Below are positions 44,534 to 52,934 of a DNA stretch of 64,000 nucleotides, in pieces. Source of the DNA: CATOSP01 sp965216155 (lineage in GTDB: Bacteria; Chloroflexota; Dehalococcoidia; Lucifugimonadales; UBA3495). The position numbers and the translations under genes were made by a program. The number at the start of each line of letters is the position of its first letter. Position 1 is the stretch's first letter. The notes beneath the pieces were generated by a model. The model searched no databases. It was given only the letters and a program-made list of their open reading frames with translations, and was not told the DNA's origin. The stretch spans positions 1,798,001 through 1,862,000 of the forward strand of contig CBDCFD010000007.1 in NCBI GenBank assembly GCA_965216155.1. Direction: 5' to 3'.

Positions 44534-44960
44534 GATGCGCGCATGGGTCTGCTTGTACGCTGCTGCCCGTCCCTTGGAAACCAGGGCCTTCAGTTCCTGT
44601 TGTTCTTCCGTGGTCAATTTGATACGGTATTTCTTGTCCGGCACGACACTTCTCCTCGGATGCAGTTCGCCAATGCCGGCAGAATACACCGCCCGTGCCT
44701 CAATTCAAAGACGTTGAACCACTAGATGGGCTGGACTTTGTTCACATCAATAATTGCTGCTGTCACCGCTACCATCGGTAGGGTGTACACCTATCTCAAT
44801 CACCGTGGCGGAGTGCGGGGCGAACCGCCACATATGGATACACGGTGCTCCGCTCCTTACAAAAACTGGATGGCCATGCAAAACCTTGTATTTCAGCGGA
44901 GCAGTTCCAGGCCGGGGCAGTACCGGGTGTCTGCTCCGACGCTCAAGTAAGAATATAAGC

Positions 44961-45596
44961 GTGCCTGAGATAAAATGCCCGAGTTGCGGGAAGACCATCT
45001 CGCAGAACAATCGCTTTTGTGATGGCTGTGGCTGCCAAATCGATACATCTCCCGCAGATGCCCCGCCTTCCTCGGAACAAGAGGCATACTACAGGCGCTT
45101 GAACCTTGAACACCAACGGAGAGAGGAGCGGAGGCAAGCCCGCATTGAACGAGGTTGCCGGGATTGGAAGAGTTGCCAGGTTCCTTGCCTAGTCTTGGTG
45201 GCAATTTTTGTAGGGGTGCCTTTGATAGCGGTTAGTTGCACTGTGATATTTGGATTGTTTGATTCATCGGACCCCCACGATGTACCTGATAGCCAGATCA
45301 GTGGCAGGTTGACGGATTCTCAATATGGGCAAGTGGCAGACGCTCTAACCGCTCAGGCAGTGGAACGTAATTGGTGTTATAAGCGGGACGGTAGCCTGGA
45401 TTCCCGTGATGGATATATCCTGGTAGTCTTTGCTGAAGATATAGCTAGTAGTCTCTTCGGGGCTGCCTCCGATAACGTCATCCGGGAAGATAAGCTGACG
45501 GAAGCACTCCTCGACCGCAATTGGTCACGGTTTACAGGACCAGATTACGACCGGGGCGGCACGGAATACCGTTATCGTCCTCCCGGGTGTAGATAG
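44961..45596 (+). CDS. Zinc-ribbon membrane protein of unknown function
   Basis: A 211-residue protein: a zinc ribbon at the start (IKCPSCGKTI and FCDGCGCQID), a charged helical linker, one membrane helix (LVLVAIFVGVPLIAVSCTVI) and an outer C-terminal domain (ISGRLTDSQYGQVADALTAQ). No family recognised beyond the zinc-ribbon plus TM layout. GTG 44961 is chosen because the zinc ribbon starts right there; the frame is open further upstream but that part resembles non-coding sequence. It lies in the A+T-richer patch next to the IS630 element, probably acquired. Confidence 0.6.
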   Translation: MPEIKCPSCGKTISQNNRFCDGCGCQIDTSPADAPPSSEQEAYYRRLNLEHQRREERRQARIERGCRDWKSCQVPCLVLVAIFVGVPLIAVSCTVIFGLFDSSDPHDVPDSQISGRLTDSQYGQVADALTAQAVERNWCYKRDGSLDSRDGYILVVFAEDIASSLFGAASDNVIREDKLTEALLDRNWSRFTGPDYDRGGTEYRYRPPGCR

Positions 45597-45936
45597 GTCA
45601 TCCCCACAAACCGCCGACCGGAGCCGCATCATGTCCCGGCGCATAACGGCAAAAGACCGGTCCCTCAAAGGGTGAGGGAAGATGACGAACGCCTTAACGC
45701 AGTTACGGACCGGTTCGTTGGTGATGAAGGCAGTCGCCGCGAGGTCCCGGACGGCCCGCAACTTACAAATGGCCACCGACATTGCCTGCAGAAGCGGCCG
45801 ATGGGTAGAGGTAGTCAGGACATATGATCCAGGCAAACGTCCTGAGAATCACCTAACAGACGCATGCTTTGCCACTTTGGGCAGGCGAGAATTCCCAGAA
45901 TATAGTAGTAACCAATTCTTAGATTGGGGGACGGCG
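45597..45936. other. Region before the PUA-like gene
   Basis: No confident gene. The frame of the downstream gene stays open back to an ATG at 45682 with GAGGGAAG adjacent, but the extra 85 residues do not look like a known N-terminus. Confidence 0.5.
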
Positions 45937-46413
45937 ATGGCGACTTGGTTAGTACGCGGCGGAAGGGAGGGCGAATGCGAAAAGGAAGCCCTTGAAAATT
46001 GTAGGCTGACGGTTGGGTTTCGTATAAGACCGGAACTGACCGATGAGCTAACCTGGAAGGATGTGTGGGATTTGTTTCGAGAGGAACGACTGGACAAGGA
46101 TTCTGGAACCATTACCAAATGGACTAATCAAATGTGGGTTTTCAGACACAACATCCAAGTCGGTGACTTCGTCGTTATGCCCCATACTTATAAGAACGGG
46201 ACATGGGCATTCATAGCTATCGGGCAAATAGCCGGAAAGTACAAGCACCGTCCAGAGTCCCTCCCGGGGTCGATGCATGGCCGGAGGGTTGAATGGATCA
46301 ATAAGAGAGTTCCCCCGTCCAGGGTTTCTGATGAGTTCAGAAAGTCAATTGGCAAGAGGCAGCCCGTGTTCGACATCAGCGATCTTGCCGATGAGATCGC
46401 GAGTCTGATCTGA
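45937..46413 (+). CDS. PUA-like domain protein related to Mrr-type restriction enzymes
   Basis: A 158-residue protein whose N-terminus (ATWLVRGGREGECEKEALEN), mid-part (NIQVGDFVVMPHTYKNGTWA) and RRVEWINKRVPPSRVSDEFR resemble the N-terminal PUA/EVE-like wing of Mrr-family and related restriction proteins, which recognises modified bases. The nuclease domain that usually follows is absent: the gene stops after SDLADEIASLI. It may be a stand-alone reader or the surviving part of a degraded nuclease. GGGGGACGGCG precedes the ATG. Confidence 0.55.
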   Translation: MATWLVRGGREGECEKEALENCRLTVGFRIRPELTDELTWKDVWDLFREERLDKDSGTITKWTNQMWVFRHNIQVGDFVVMPHTYKNGTWAFIAIGQIAGKYKHRPESLPGSMHGRRVEWINKRVPPSRVSDEFRKSIGKRQPVFDISDLADEIASLI

Positions 46414-47064
46414 GAAGCCGGTCGTACATTCAGACAAGCTCTGCTCGGCGCGTACCTTCGTTCGGTCCAGGCCGCGGTCTGCACCAGCCCAAGATGCCTT
46501 CTCCAGCCCTTCCTGAGCACCCTTTCCCGCCTCCAATCAACCAACCGCCCTCCGCCTGGCGCATCGCCTTGACCTACGCCTCCCGCAACGCTTCGACTAC
46601 GCCCTAGTAGTCCGAAATCTTTGTAATGATGAGTTGATTGGTACTGGGGCTCTGCCCTGACCTACTGGGCGCACGCAGAAATTTGCCGAGCAACCCTGCA
46701 TTTCACCCGTCATAACAAGGAAGTTGGTCTACTAAACTAAAGCCAAGGTGGGATGTACATTCGAGGGGCGATGAAGATTGGCTGAGTTGCGCCAGTGAAG
46801 CCCTCTCATCCGTACTTGGAGAATGATCCGGCACCGCTGTTTGACCTCCACTATCTGCGCATTTCACCTTGGCTTTGCTTTAGCTCGCACCGTTGCCTAC
46901 AATTCACCCGCCCCCAGCGGCGTTTCAGAGGTCCGCGCATCTCGAGCGGACCGGGGTCGAAGTACATGTCGGCCGGCGACGACCTGATTGTCATAGGCGG
47001 CGGCTCCGCGGGCCTCACTGCCGTCAAGCTCACCCCGCAGCCGGTTTCCCTGAGCTCGAGCTGC
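46414..47064. other. 650-bp region without an intact gene
   Basis: Contains the flavoenzyme remnant at 46965-47033 and otherwise no convincing gene. The base composition is lower in G+C than neighbours in parts, consistent with acquired or decaying DNA. Confidence 0.5.
46965..47033 (+). pseudogene. Remnant of a flavin-dependent oxidoreductase N-terminus
   Basis: MSAGDDLIVIGGGSAGLTAV, then KL, is the FAD-binding start of pyridine-nucleotide disulphide oxidoreductases (mercuric-reductase or dihydrolipoamide-dehydrogenase type). It stops making sense after about 23 residues, so only the start remains. Confidence 0.5.
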
Positions 47065-47289
47065 CTAAGGCGAAACCCTGATGATTCGGTCGTATCCGGG
47101 TGACACCGCCACCTTCACCTGGGAAAGGTCGGCTATCTCTTTAGCGTCAAAGATCTCTAAGGCTATTACCCGGTCGTTCTGGTCCAAGTCTGCCACTATT
47201 CCGGGCAGAATCTCCTTCGATTCCTTCGCCTGTCTGCCGTCCAAGACAATGGACAGGATGTCCACGTCCGCTTCGTAGGTCACTTCCAT
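47065..47289 (-). CDS. DUF2283 family protein (antitoxin-like)
   Basis: A 74-residue DUF2283 protein: MEVTYEADVDILSIVLDGR, KEILPGIVADLDQNDRVIAL and EIFDAKEI. DUF2283 genes are often paired with small toxin-like genes; here the partner (47305-47543) is 15 bases upstream. GAGG lies about ten bases before the ATG. An antitoxin role is inferred from pairing. Confidence 0.75.
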   Translation of the reverse strand: MEVTYEADVDILSIVLDGRQAKESKEILPGIVADLDQNDRVIALEIFDAKEIADLSQVKVAVSPGYDRIIRVSP

Positions 47290-47304
47290 ATTTTGAGGAC
47301 CTCT

Positions 47305-47543
47305 TTATGGCCTGAAGTTCGAGTCAACGAAGGCCGTGGTAATGGTCTCACCGTCGGGGGCCACGACTACCCGGACGTACCGTTGAAGTCCGGCTACATA
47401 ACCCACAATCGGGTCCGTCCGTCGTCCTGAACCAGTGCGCGCAGCGAGTTGTCCACCGCCTCGATGGCCTGCTCCAGGACCTGCTCCAGCGTGATGCCTC
47501 GAATCGGCAGACGGCGGTCGATGTAGTAGTCCGAGAACTTCAC
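47305..47543 (-). pseudogene. DUF4258-like toxin-type protein with apparent 1-base frameshift
   Basis: GTG 47543 opens KFSDYYIDRRLPIRGITLEQ, then RALVQDDGRTRLWVM and a TAG. In the next frame GYVAGLQRYVRVVVAPDGET continues with AFVDSNFRP, which is the expected continuation of this small protein type (GRxRxWGYVxxLxRYLRVVV). One G lost from a GGGG run (TGGGTTATG instead of TGGGGTTATG) accounts for the break, and the span is one base short of whole codons. A mate for the DUF2283 gene. Confidence 0.65.
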
Positions 47544-47584
47544 TGGTAGACTGCTCCCGCCTGCCGCCGATTCGACTCAAGCCG

Positions 47585-48532
47585 CTAAAAAATCGCTATC
47601 GGGTTTACCGGCGAGCCGGTGGTGGCGTGGAGGGCCAGGGGGCTTATGGAGAGCATGAACTCCCAGCGGTTGCGCTCCTGGCAGGCTACCGCAAGCTCTT
47701 CGAGGTTGGCGTTGTCCAGTATCCAGACACCCATGGCGACAATGCTTACCTGGTGAATGGGGTTGGACAGCTTGGGGTACTGTTGCGGCGCCACGTCGTT
47801 GCCCGTGTCGGAACCCAGCATGGCAATGTCCCGTTCGTGGAACAGTGGCAGGCAGGCGGCCTGGCATGCCGTGGAACCCGCGGTGCGGTCCACCGGGCCT
47901 TCCACGTTCCGCCGGTGAAGCTGTCCGGTGCGGACCAGCAGGACGTCGCCCGGCTCGACTTTGAACCCGCACCGCTCCTCGGCAGCCAGGATGTCTTCGG
48001 GCATCACACCTTCACCGCGTTCCAACCAGTCGATGCCTCGTGTCATGGGCACGTCCACCAATACGCCGCGGGTGATGATACCGTCCTTGGCGTCTTCAAC
48101 CGAACCCACAGTAGCCCCCAGGCTGGTGGAGACCAAATGGGCAGGGTTGCCGTTAAAGGTCTTGCCTTCCCAGAAGAAGTGGGCCAGGCTATCCACGTGG
48201 GTGATGGTGGTCCCGTGGAAGATCATCCCGAAATAGTCGGTTGCGGCGGCGTTGGGACGGGCGCTGACTTTTTCTCCGGAAGCCCAACCTTCTCCGCTCT
48301 CGACCATGAAATGCACCGGCGGGTTGGGCGAGTCGATACTGGCCTCGAACCGCACTGTCCGCGCCAGTGATACCCGCGTCCCTTCTTGTACCGTGGCGAC
48401 CGCCGCCTTTACCTTTTCAGGAGTGATGAGGTTTAGTGTGCCTTTAGTCTCGCCGTCACCCCACCGGCCCCAGTTCGACAGCGACTCGAAATAACTTAGG
48501 ACTTCCGCTTCGGTTGGAATCGTTCCTGGCAT
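47585..48532 (-). CDS. Cyclase family protein (kynurenine formamidase-like)
   Basis: A 315-residue metal-dependent hydrolase of the cyclase family. The metal motif HxGTHxDxPxH reads here as HGTTITHVDSLAHFFWEG, with the last ligand His in place. Later GVLVDVPMTRGIDWLERGEG and GDVLLVRTGQLHRRN fit the family. It may open a cyclic amide or formyl-amide (kynurenine formamidase is one member). Same direction as the amidase 120 bases upstream. Confidence 0.85.
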   Translation of the reverse strand: MPGTIPTEAEVLSYFESLSNWGRWGDGETKGTLNLITPEKVKAAVATVQEGTRVSLARTVRFEASIDSPNPPVHFMVESGEGWASGEKVSARPNAAATDYFGMIFHGTTITHVDSLAHFFWEGKTFNGNPAHLVSTSLGATVGSVEDAKDGIITRGVLVDVPMTRGIDWLERGEGVMPEDILAAEERCGFKVEPGDVLLVRTGQLHRRNVEGPVDRTAGSTACQAACLPLFHERDIAMLGSDTGNDVAPQQYPKLSNPIHQVSIVAMGVWILDNANLEELAVACQERNRWEFMLSISPLALHATTGSPVNPIAIF

Positions 48533-48653
48533 CTCTCCGTTCCTCCTTTAGATTGGGGAATGCCAGGCCGGCGACCCCGGCCTGGCCGTTCCGGTTCGCG
48601 TCCGTATCATTCCAGAAGTTCCCAGGGAATCACAGTATCCAAAGTCCTGTGCG

Positions 48654-50003
48654 TCACAGAGGGGGCGCAAGATTGACGCCGAGAGTCTTTTCGCACCAAC
48701 ACGCCGCGACCAGCAACCGTTGTTCACCGAAATAGGCCCCCGCCATCTGGATGCCCATCGGTAGGCCTGATTCCGCCACACCCGACGGGATGGTGATTGC
48801 GGGCAGCCAGCAGGATGTCCACGGACCCTGGAATATAGTATTCCCCGTATTTGTGAGGTCGGCAAGCGCCGGTGTCGGAGTCGAGGGAGTTAGCAGCACG
48901 TCCACCGACTCCGCTAACCTCGCCATCTCCACGATGAACTGCTGGCGCCGCTCCTGGGCCCGGGAGTAAGTCGAGCTGCTTGTTTTGAGACCCCTCCCCA
49001 GCATCTCCCGAAGCTTCGGTTGGTACTCGGTCCCCCTGGCCTCGTACATCTTTTGATGAAAGGCTGCTCCCTCCACGGCCATCACCACCTGTTGGTCCTC
49101 GATGGCCGTGCCGATGCTGTCCGGCAGGGATAACTCTTCCACCGAAGCGCCGGCTTGCCTCAGCTTCTCCACCGTCTCGTCAGTATGCCGCCTGACCTCG
49201 TCGCCGGCGTGGTCGTAGAAGAACTGGCGTACCAGCCCGATGCGTGGTGGAGGCGCTGATTCCAAGCCTTCGACATAGTCCGGCACAGGCTCATGCGACG
49301 CGAGGGGGTCATTGGGGTCCGGACCCGCCATCACCTGCAGGAGCAACGCGGCGTCCTCCACCGAGCGGGCCATCCAGCCGACGTGGTCGAGAGACCAGCT
49401 AACAGGGATCACGCCATACCGGCTCACCCGCGAGAAAGAGGGCTTGAAACCGACTACGCCATTGTAAGAGGCGGGCCGCAGCACCGAACCCACGGTCTGC
49501 GAACCCAGTGCCACAGGACACATGCGAGAGGCCACGCTGACGGCGGAACCGCTGCTGGATCCCCCCGGAGTGTGGGCCGGGTTCCATGGGTTTAAGGTCG
49601 GCGACGGGTCCATACAGGCAAACTCAGTGGTCACCGTCTTGCCCATGACGATGGCGCCCGCGTCCTTGAGCAGGGCCACGGTGGTCGCGTCGTATTCCGG
49701 TACGAAACCGGCGTAAAGCCGGGAGCAAGCTGTGGTCGGGATACCCGCGGTGTAGTAAATGTCCTTCAGCCCCACAGGTACGCCGTGAAGAGGCCCAATT
49801 GACTCTCCCATGGACAACTCCTGGGTCTTATGCTCGGCGTCAAGCAGGACGGCCTCCCGGTCCAGATAGACCCATGCCTTTAGGCGCGCCTCCAGGGAGT
49901 CGATTCGATCAAGCAGCGCCTCGACCAAATCTCGTGGGGTGATTTCCCCCCCTTTGATGCGCCGGGCTGCGTCCGCGGCGGTAAGTTGGTGTAGTTCAGG
50001 CAA
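48654..50003 (-). CDS. Amidase (amidase-signature family), paralogue
   Basis: A 449-residue amidase closely related to the one at 42035: Lys in PVGLKDIYYTAG, PGGSSSGSAVSVASRMC, GSQTVGSVLRPASYNGVVG. The TTG start at 50003 follows AGGAGG with seven bases between; a longer frame to 50141 lacks a ribosome site and its extra residues do not look like protein. No AtzG-like small gene accompanies this copy. The Gly of GGS after the nucleophile pocket is Val (TVGS), a difference from the paralogue that may affect specificity. Confidence 0.88.
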   Translation of the reverse strand: MPELHQLTAADAARRIKGGEITPRDLVEALLDRIDSLEARLKAWVYLDREAVLLDAEHKTQELSMGESIGPLHGVPVGLKDIYYTAGIPTTACSRLYAGFVPEYDATTVALLKDAGAIVMGKTVTTEFACMDPSPTLNPWNPAHTPGGSSSGSAVSVASRMCPVALGSQTVGSVLRPASYNGVVGFKPSFSRVSRYGVIPVSWSLDHVGWMARSVEDAALLLQVMAGPDPNDPLASHEPVPDYVEGLESAPPPRIGLVRQFFYDHAGDEVRRHTDETVEKLRQAGASVEELSLPDSIGTAIEDQQVVMAVEGAAFHQKMYEARGTEYQPKLREMLGRGLKTSSSTYSRAQERRQQFIVEMARLAESVDVLLTPSTPTPALADLTNTGNTIFQGPWTSCWLPAITIPSGVAESGLPMGIQMAGAYFGEQRLLVAACWCEKTLGVNLAPPL

Positions 50004-50216
50004 TGGGACACCTCCTATGTTACCGTGGAGTCCGGCGTCGCCGTGGTGACCAAGGCGGCCGTCCAAGCGGCAGTCCAATTGTACCAGCCCGGCGGCGTGG
50101 AATCCCGGAGGCGGAAGATAGGTGAGCAGTCTCCGCGCCATCCAGGACGGAGTTAGTTGCGGCGTCAGCGGCTGCTATAATTGGCTCGAATCACCCGGGC
50201 CGCAGGAGGATACAGC

Positions 50217-51554
50217 ATGGACAGTTGGGCCGGAGTCGTGCTAGCCGCAGGACAGGGCGCCAGGATGAAGTCTAAGCTACCCAAGGCCCTGCACCGGGTC
50301 TGCGGGAAGGAAATGGTGCGCTATCCTGTCGAACTCATGGGCCGGCTGGGGATCGGCCGGGTTGTGGTTGTCGTGTCGCCTTCGACCTGCGGCGCGGTCC
50401 ACAGGCTCTTCGGCGGCGAAGTGGAGTACGCTATCCAGCCCCGTGCCGCCGGGACCGGGGACGCGGTAGACCGGGCGCGGGAGATATTGGAGGGACACAC
50501 CGGCCATGTTGTGGTCATGAATTGCGACGCGCCTTTGGTCCTTGATGATTCCGTCAAACGGCTGATCGCGTCGCATCTGGACGCCTCTGCCGCGGTTAGT
50601 ATGATGACGGCCCACGCGCCGGAAGCCCAGGACCTCGGCGTGGTCTTGAGGGATGCGGATGGACGGGTGTTGAAGGTCACGGAAGCCGCCGATGGAGAAC
50701 ACGACCCACGCCAACCCGCGGAGGTCAACGGCGGTGTCTATTGTTTCCGGACCCCCTGGTTATGGGAAAACTTGGAGCAGATTGGTCACAGCGCCAGCGG
50801 TGAGAAATACCTGACTGGTCTTATCCGGATGGGATCCCTCCAGGAAGAGACCGTGATTGGGGAGCCAACTGGCCCCATGGATATCCTCGGAGTCAACAAC
50901 CGGGTACAGCTTGCCCGGGTGGAAAGCTATATGAGCAACCGCATCCGGGAACGCTGGATGCTGGAGGGCGTAACCATCCAACATCCGGAATCGGTCCACA
51001 TCGACGCCGGTGTGACCATTGGCCGGGATACCGTTATCCTTCCCAATACCATGCTGTTGGGACAGACCCGGATAGGTGACGACTGCGAGGTCGGTCCTGG
51101 TTCCGTAGTCCGGGACTCTTGCGTCGGCCGGGGATGCCGGGTGACGGCCTCGTTCTTGGAGGAGTCCACTATGGAGGATGGGGTGGATATCGGGCCCTTC
51201 AGCCATCTTCGGCCAGGAGCGTATCTCGAGTCCGGCGTTCACATCGGCAACTTCGTGGAGGTAAAGGAGAGCCGATTTGCCGCCGGCGCGGTGATGGGCC
51301 ACTTCGGATACGTGGGCGACGCCTCCATAGGGCCGCGGGTCAATATGGGTGCGGGGGCCATAACCTGCAACTACGACGGGAAGGACAAACACCGCACTAA
51401 CATAGGCGCGGATGCCTTCATCGGATGCGACACCATGCTGATCGCGCCAGTGTCGGTGGGCGACGGCGCGTATACCGGAGCAGGCGCGGTGGTCACTAAA
51501 GACGTCCCTGCCGGTAGACTGGCGGTGGGCGTTCCTGCTAAAATACGCGAATAG
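50217..51554 (+). CDS. glmU: Bifunctional GlmU
   Basis: Bifunctional N-acetylglucosamine-1-phosphate uridyltransferase/glucosamine-1-phosphate acetyltransferase, 445 residues, for UDP-GlcNAc synthesis. The uridyltransferase part starts GVVLAAGQGARMKSKLPKAL, with QPRAAGTGDAV and VNGGVYCF. The left-handed beta-helix acetyltransferase part shows hexapeptide repeats (VTIGRDTVILPN, GDDCEVGPGSVV) and GAGAITCNYDGKDKHRTNIG with the catalytic His region. AGGAGGATACAGC precedes ATG 50217; an earlier in-frame start has no site. Confidence 0.95.
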   Translation: MDSWAGVVLAAGQGARMKSKLPKALHRVCGKEMVRYPVELMGRLGIGRVVVVVSPSTCGAVHRLFGGEVEYAIQPRAAGTGDAVDRAREILEGHTGHVVVMNCDAPLVLDDSVKRLIASHLDASAAVSMMTAHAPEAQDLGVVLRDADGRVLKVTEAADGEHDPRQPAEVNGGVYCFRTPWLWENLEQIGHSASGEKYLTGLIRMGSLQEETVIGEPTGPMDILGVNNRVQLARVESYMSNRIRERWMLEGVTIQHPESVHIDAGVTIGRDTVILPNTMLLGQTRIGDDCEVGPGSVVRDSCVGRGCRVTASFLEESTMEDGVDIGPFSHLRPGAYLESGVHIGNFVEVKESRFAAGAVMGHFGYVGDASIGPRVNMGAGAITCNYDGKDKHRTNIGADAFIGCDTMLIAPVSVGDGAYTGAGAVVTKDVPAGRLAVGVPAKIRE

Positions 51555-51626
51555 TTACAAAGGTCCGATTTACCTCCTGGTGATACCCTCTTGTTAGCCG
51601 TCCAGACCCCGGGAGGATGAAGGATA

Positions 51627-52838
51627 TTGGGCACAGACCATTTATCGACAGTAGCCGTCTTCGCGGTATCCCTGCTCTTCTTCGCATACTTCAGCCTGGC
51701 GCAACACGCGTCTAGTCCACCGGGCAACGTATTCAGAAACGGGTCCGGTTCGCTGCGGTCATTGCGCGTTCTTCTTTGGTGCAAGTTTGCCTGTGTCGTC
51801 GCCCTGACCACCTCCGGTGTCCTGTTCATCGACTCGGTTATGCTGGCTACCTGGTGGGCAATCGCCCTCGCGTCCCTCGTCGTCTTGGTTGTACTGATCG
51901 TTGTCGACCGCGTTACCGGGATAATCACCGCCAAACGGCCCACAGCCTCTCGAAAAATGCTCTTCGTATTCTCTCGTATCCTGAACGGCGGTCCCGAACG
52001 GGCTCCGTCGGTTTTGGGTGATGGCCTGTCGCGGATCGACGGCGGGGGCGATAATCAGTGGGATGACCACTCCAACTGGGACGAACCCATCATCACCGAA
52101 GACGACCTGGTGAATATGGACCAACGGGACCGGGAAATGCTTCGCTCGATCCTGACGTTGGACATCTCGACAGCCCATGAGATCATGGTTCCCAGGCTGG
52201 ATATGACCACCGTGGAGGTCGATTCTTCACTTTCCGAGGTTGCCGCCCTAATGGTCCAGGGAGGACACAGCCGCATTCCCGTATACAAAGAGTCCATCGA
52301 TCATATCGTTGGGATCATTCACTCCCGGGAAATTCTCGGCGCCCTGGCTCACGCTGAATCACATCTTAAACTCCAGTCCTTGATGAATCCTCCTTTCGTC
52401 ATTCCGGAGAACAAGAGGTTGGACGACCTGTTGGAGGAATTCCAGGACCGGGGAGTCCAAATGGCCATCGTGGTGGACGAATACGGCGGCACCGAGGGTC
52501 TCGTGACGATGGAAGACCTGCTGGAGGAAATCGTGGGAGAGATCGAAGACGAATTCTCCCGCAATCGGGAGCCGCTGCTGGAGACTATGGAGACGGGCTG
52601 GGCGCTGGTGGACGCCCGCGTTTCTACAGAAGACGTAGAAGAGCTATTCGGGACTCGGATCGACAGTCCAGACGTCGACACCGTGGGCGGTTACGTTTAC
52701 CAGTCTCTCGGAAGGATACCCGTAGCCGGAGACGTGGTAACCACCGACCACCTCCGGATCGAAGTCGTGTCCGTGCTGGGGAGGCGGCTCCGCAAGCTGC
52801 GCATCCACCGGACCGATGGGGTCAGCCCGGTCAGCTAA
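51627..52838 (+). CDS. CNNM/CorC-type transporter-associated protein (HlyC/CorC family)
   Basis: A 403-residue protein: three membrane helices at the start (STVAVFAVSLLFFAYFSLAQ, VVALTTSGVLFIDSV and SLVVLVVLIVVDRV), two CBS domains (about 190-310, with VPRLDMTTVEVDSSLSEVAA and MAIVVDEYGGTEGLVTMEDL), and the CorC_HlyC C-terminal domain. Members handle Mg/Co efflux or related ion traffic. The N-terminal membrane part is shorter than in many CNNM proteins. TTG start behind GGAGGATGAAGGATA. It follows glmU by 72 bases. Confidence 0.87.
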   Translation: MGTDHLSTVAVFAVSLLFFAYFSLAQHASSPPGNVFRNGSGSLRSLRVLLWCKFACVVALTTSGVLFIDSVMLATWWAIALASLVVLVVLIVVDRVTGIITAKRPTASRKMLFVFSRILNGGPERAPSVLGDGLSRIDGGGDNQWDDHSNWDEPIITEDDLVNMDQRDREMLRSILTLDISTAHEIMVPRLDMTTVEVDSSLSEVAALMVQGGHSRIPVYKESIDHIVGIIHSREILGALAHAESHLKLQSLMNPPFVIPENKRLDDLLEEFQDRGVQMAIVVDEYGGTEGLVTMEDLLEEIVGEIEDEFSRNREPLLETMETGWALVDARVSTEDVEELFGTRIDSPDVDTVGGYVYQSLGRIPVAGDVVTTDHLRIEVVSVLGRRLRKLRIHRTDGVSPVS

Positions 52839-52845
52839 AGGGTCG

Positions 52846-52880
52846 AAAAATTAGCGCCCCTTCCTGACGGAAAGGGCGCC
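52846..52880 (-). terminator. Intrinsic terminator of the sortase-like gene
   Basis: Stem GCGCCCCTTCC / GGAAAGGGCGC around TGAC, with one mismatch; read on the minus strand it is followed by TAATTTTTCG, a clear T-run. It lies 55 bases after the stop of the sortase-like gene and is at the converging end of the CorC gene. Confidence 0.75.
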
Positions 52881-52934
52881 TCTAATCCAAGTTCAAATCT
52901 CGCTTGTCCCGGCCACCGGCCGGGATTCGCTTTC

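Larger units (their letters stand above)
43398..44644 (-). pseudogene. IS630 transposase with inserted palindromic elements
   Basis: The N-terminal HTH part starts at GTG 44644 (VPDKKYRIKLTTEEQQELKA), then AAYKQTHARI; the catalytic core has CLDETSKQQ, IVLVMDN, THRPASLYEAFEP, IHYTPKHGSWLN and MAEIEIGVLARQCLDRR. Two elements are in frame, each adding PVSSTGQA: one after MDN (second catalytic Asp) and one after SWLN (just before the catalytic Glu). Two others (25 and 23 bp) break the frame after TSKQQ and after THARI; a G/C-rich segment (about 43940-43990) adds another shift. Not functional as read. Confidence 0.85.
43393..44722 (-). mobile_element. IS630-family insertion sequence with decayed transposase
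   Basis: A 1.33-kb element flanked by TA dinucleotides (43391-43392 and 44723-44724). Terminal repeats: left GTAGTTCAGCTATTTTGGAT and right (reverse complement) GTGGTTCAACGTCTTTGAAT, matching at most positions. TA targets and a DDE transposase place it in IS630-Tc1. The transposase is interrupted by four short palindromic insertions. Insertion occurred in the TAG stop codon of the amidase and preserved it. Confidence 0.85.

Noticed and set aside
44073..44689. TGA in the IS630 transposase as a second selenocysteine
   Set aside because: The TGA arises in a shifted frame after a 23-bp palindromic insertion; removing the insertion restores the normal transposase without TGA.
45682..45936. N-terminal extension of the PUA-like protein
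   Set aside because: The family starts at the Trp-Leu-Val-Arg-Gly segment; the extra 85 residues are not protein-like despite a GAGGGAAG near the ATG.
50004..50141. N-terminal extension of the second amidase
   Set aside because: The extra residues match nothing and AGGAGG marks the TTG at 50003.
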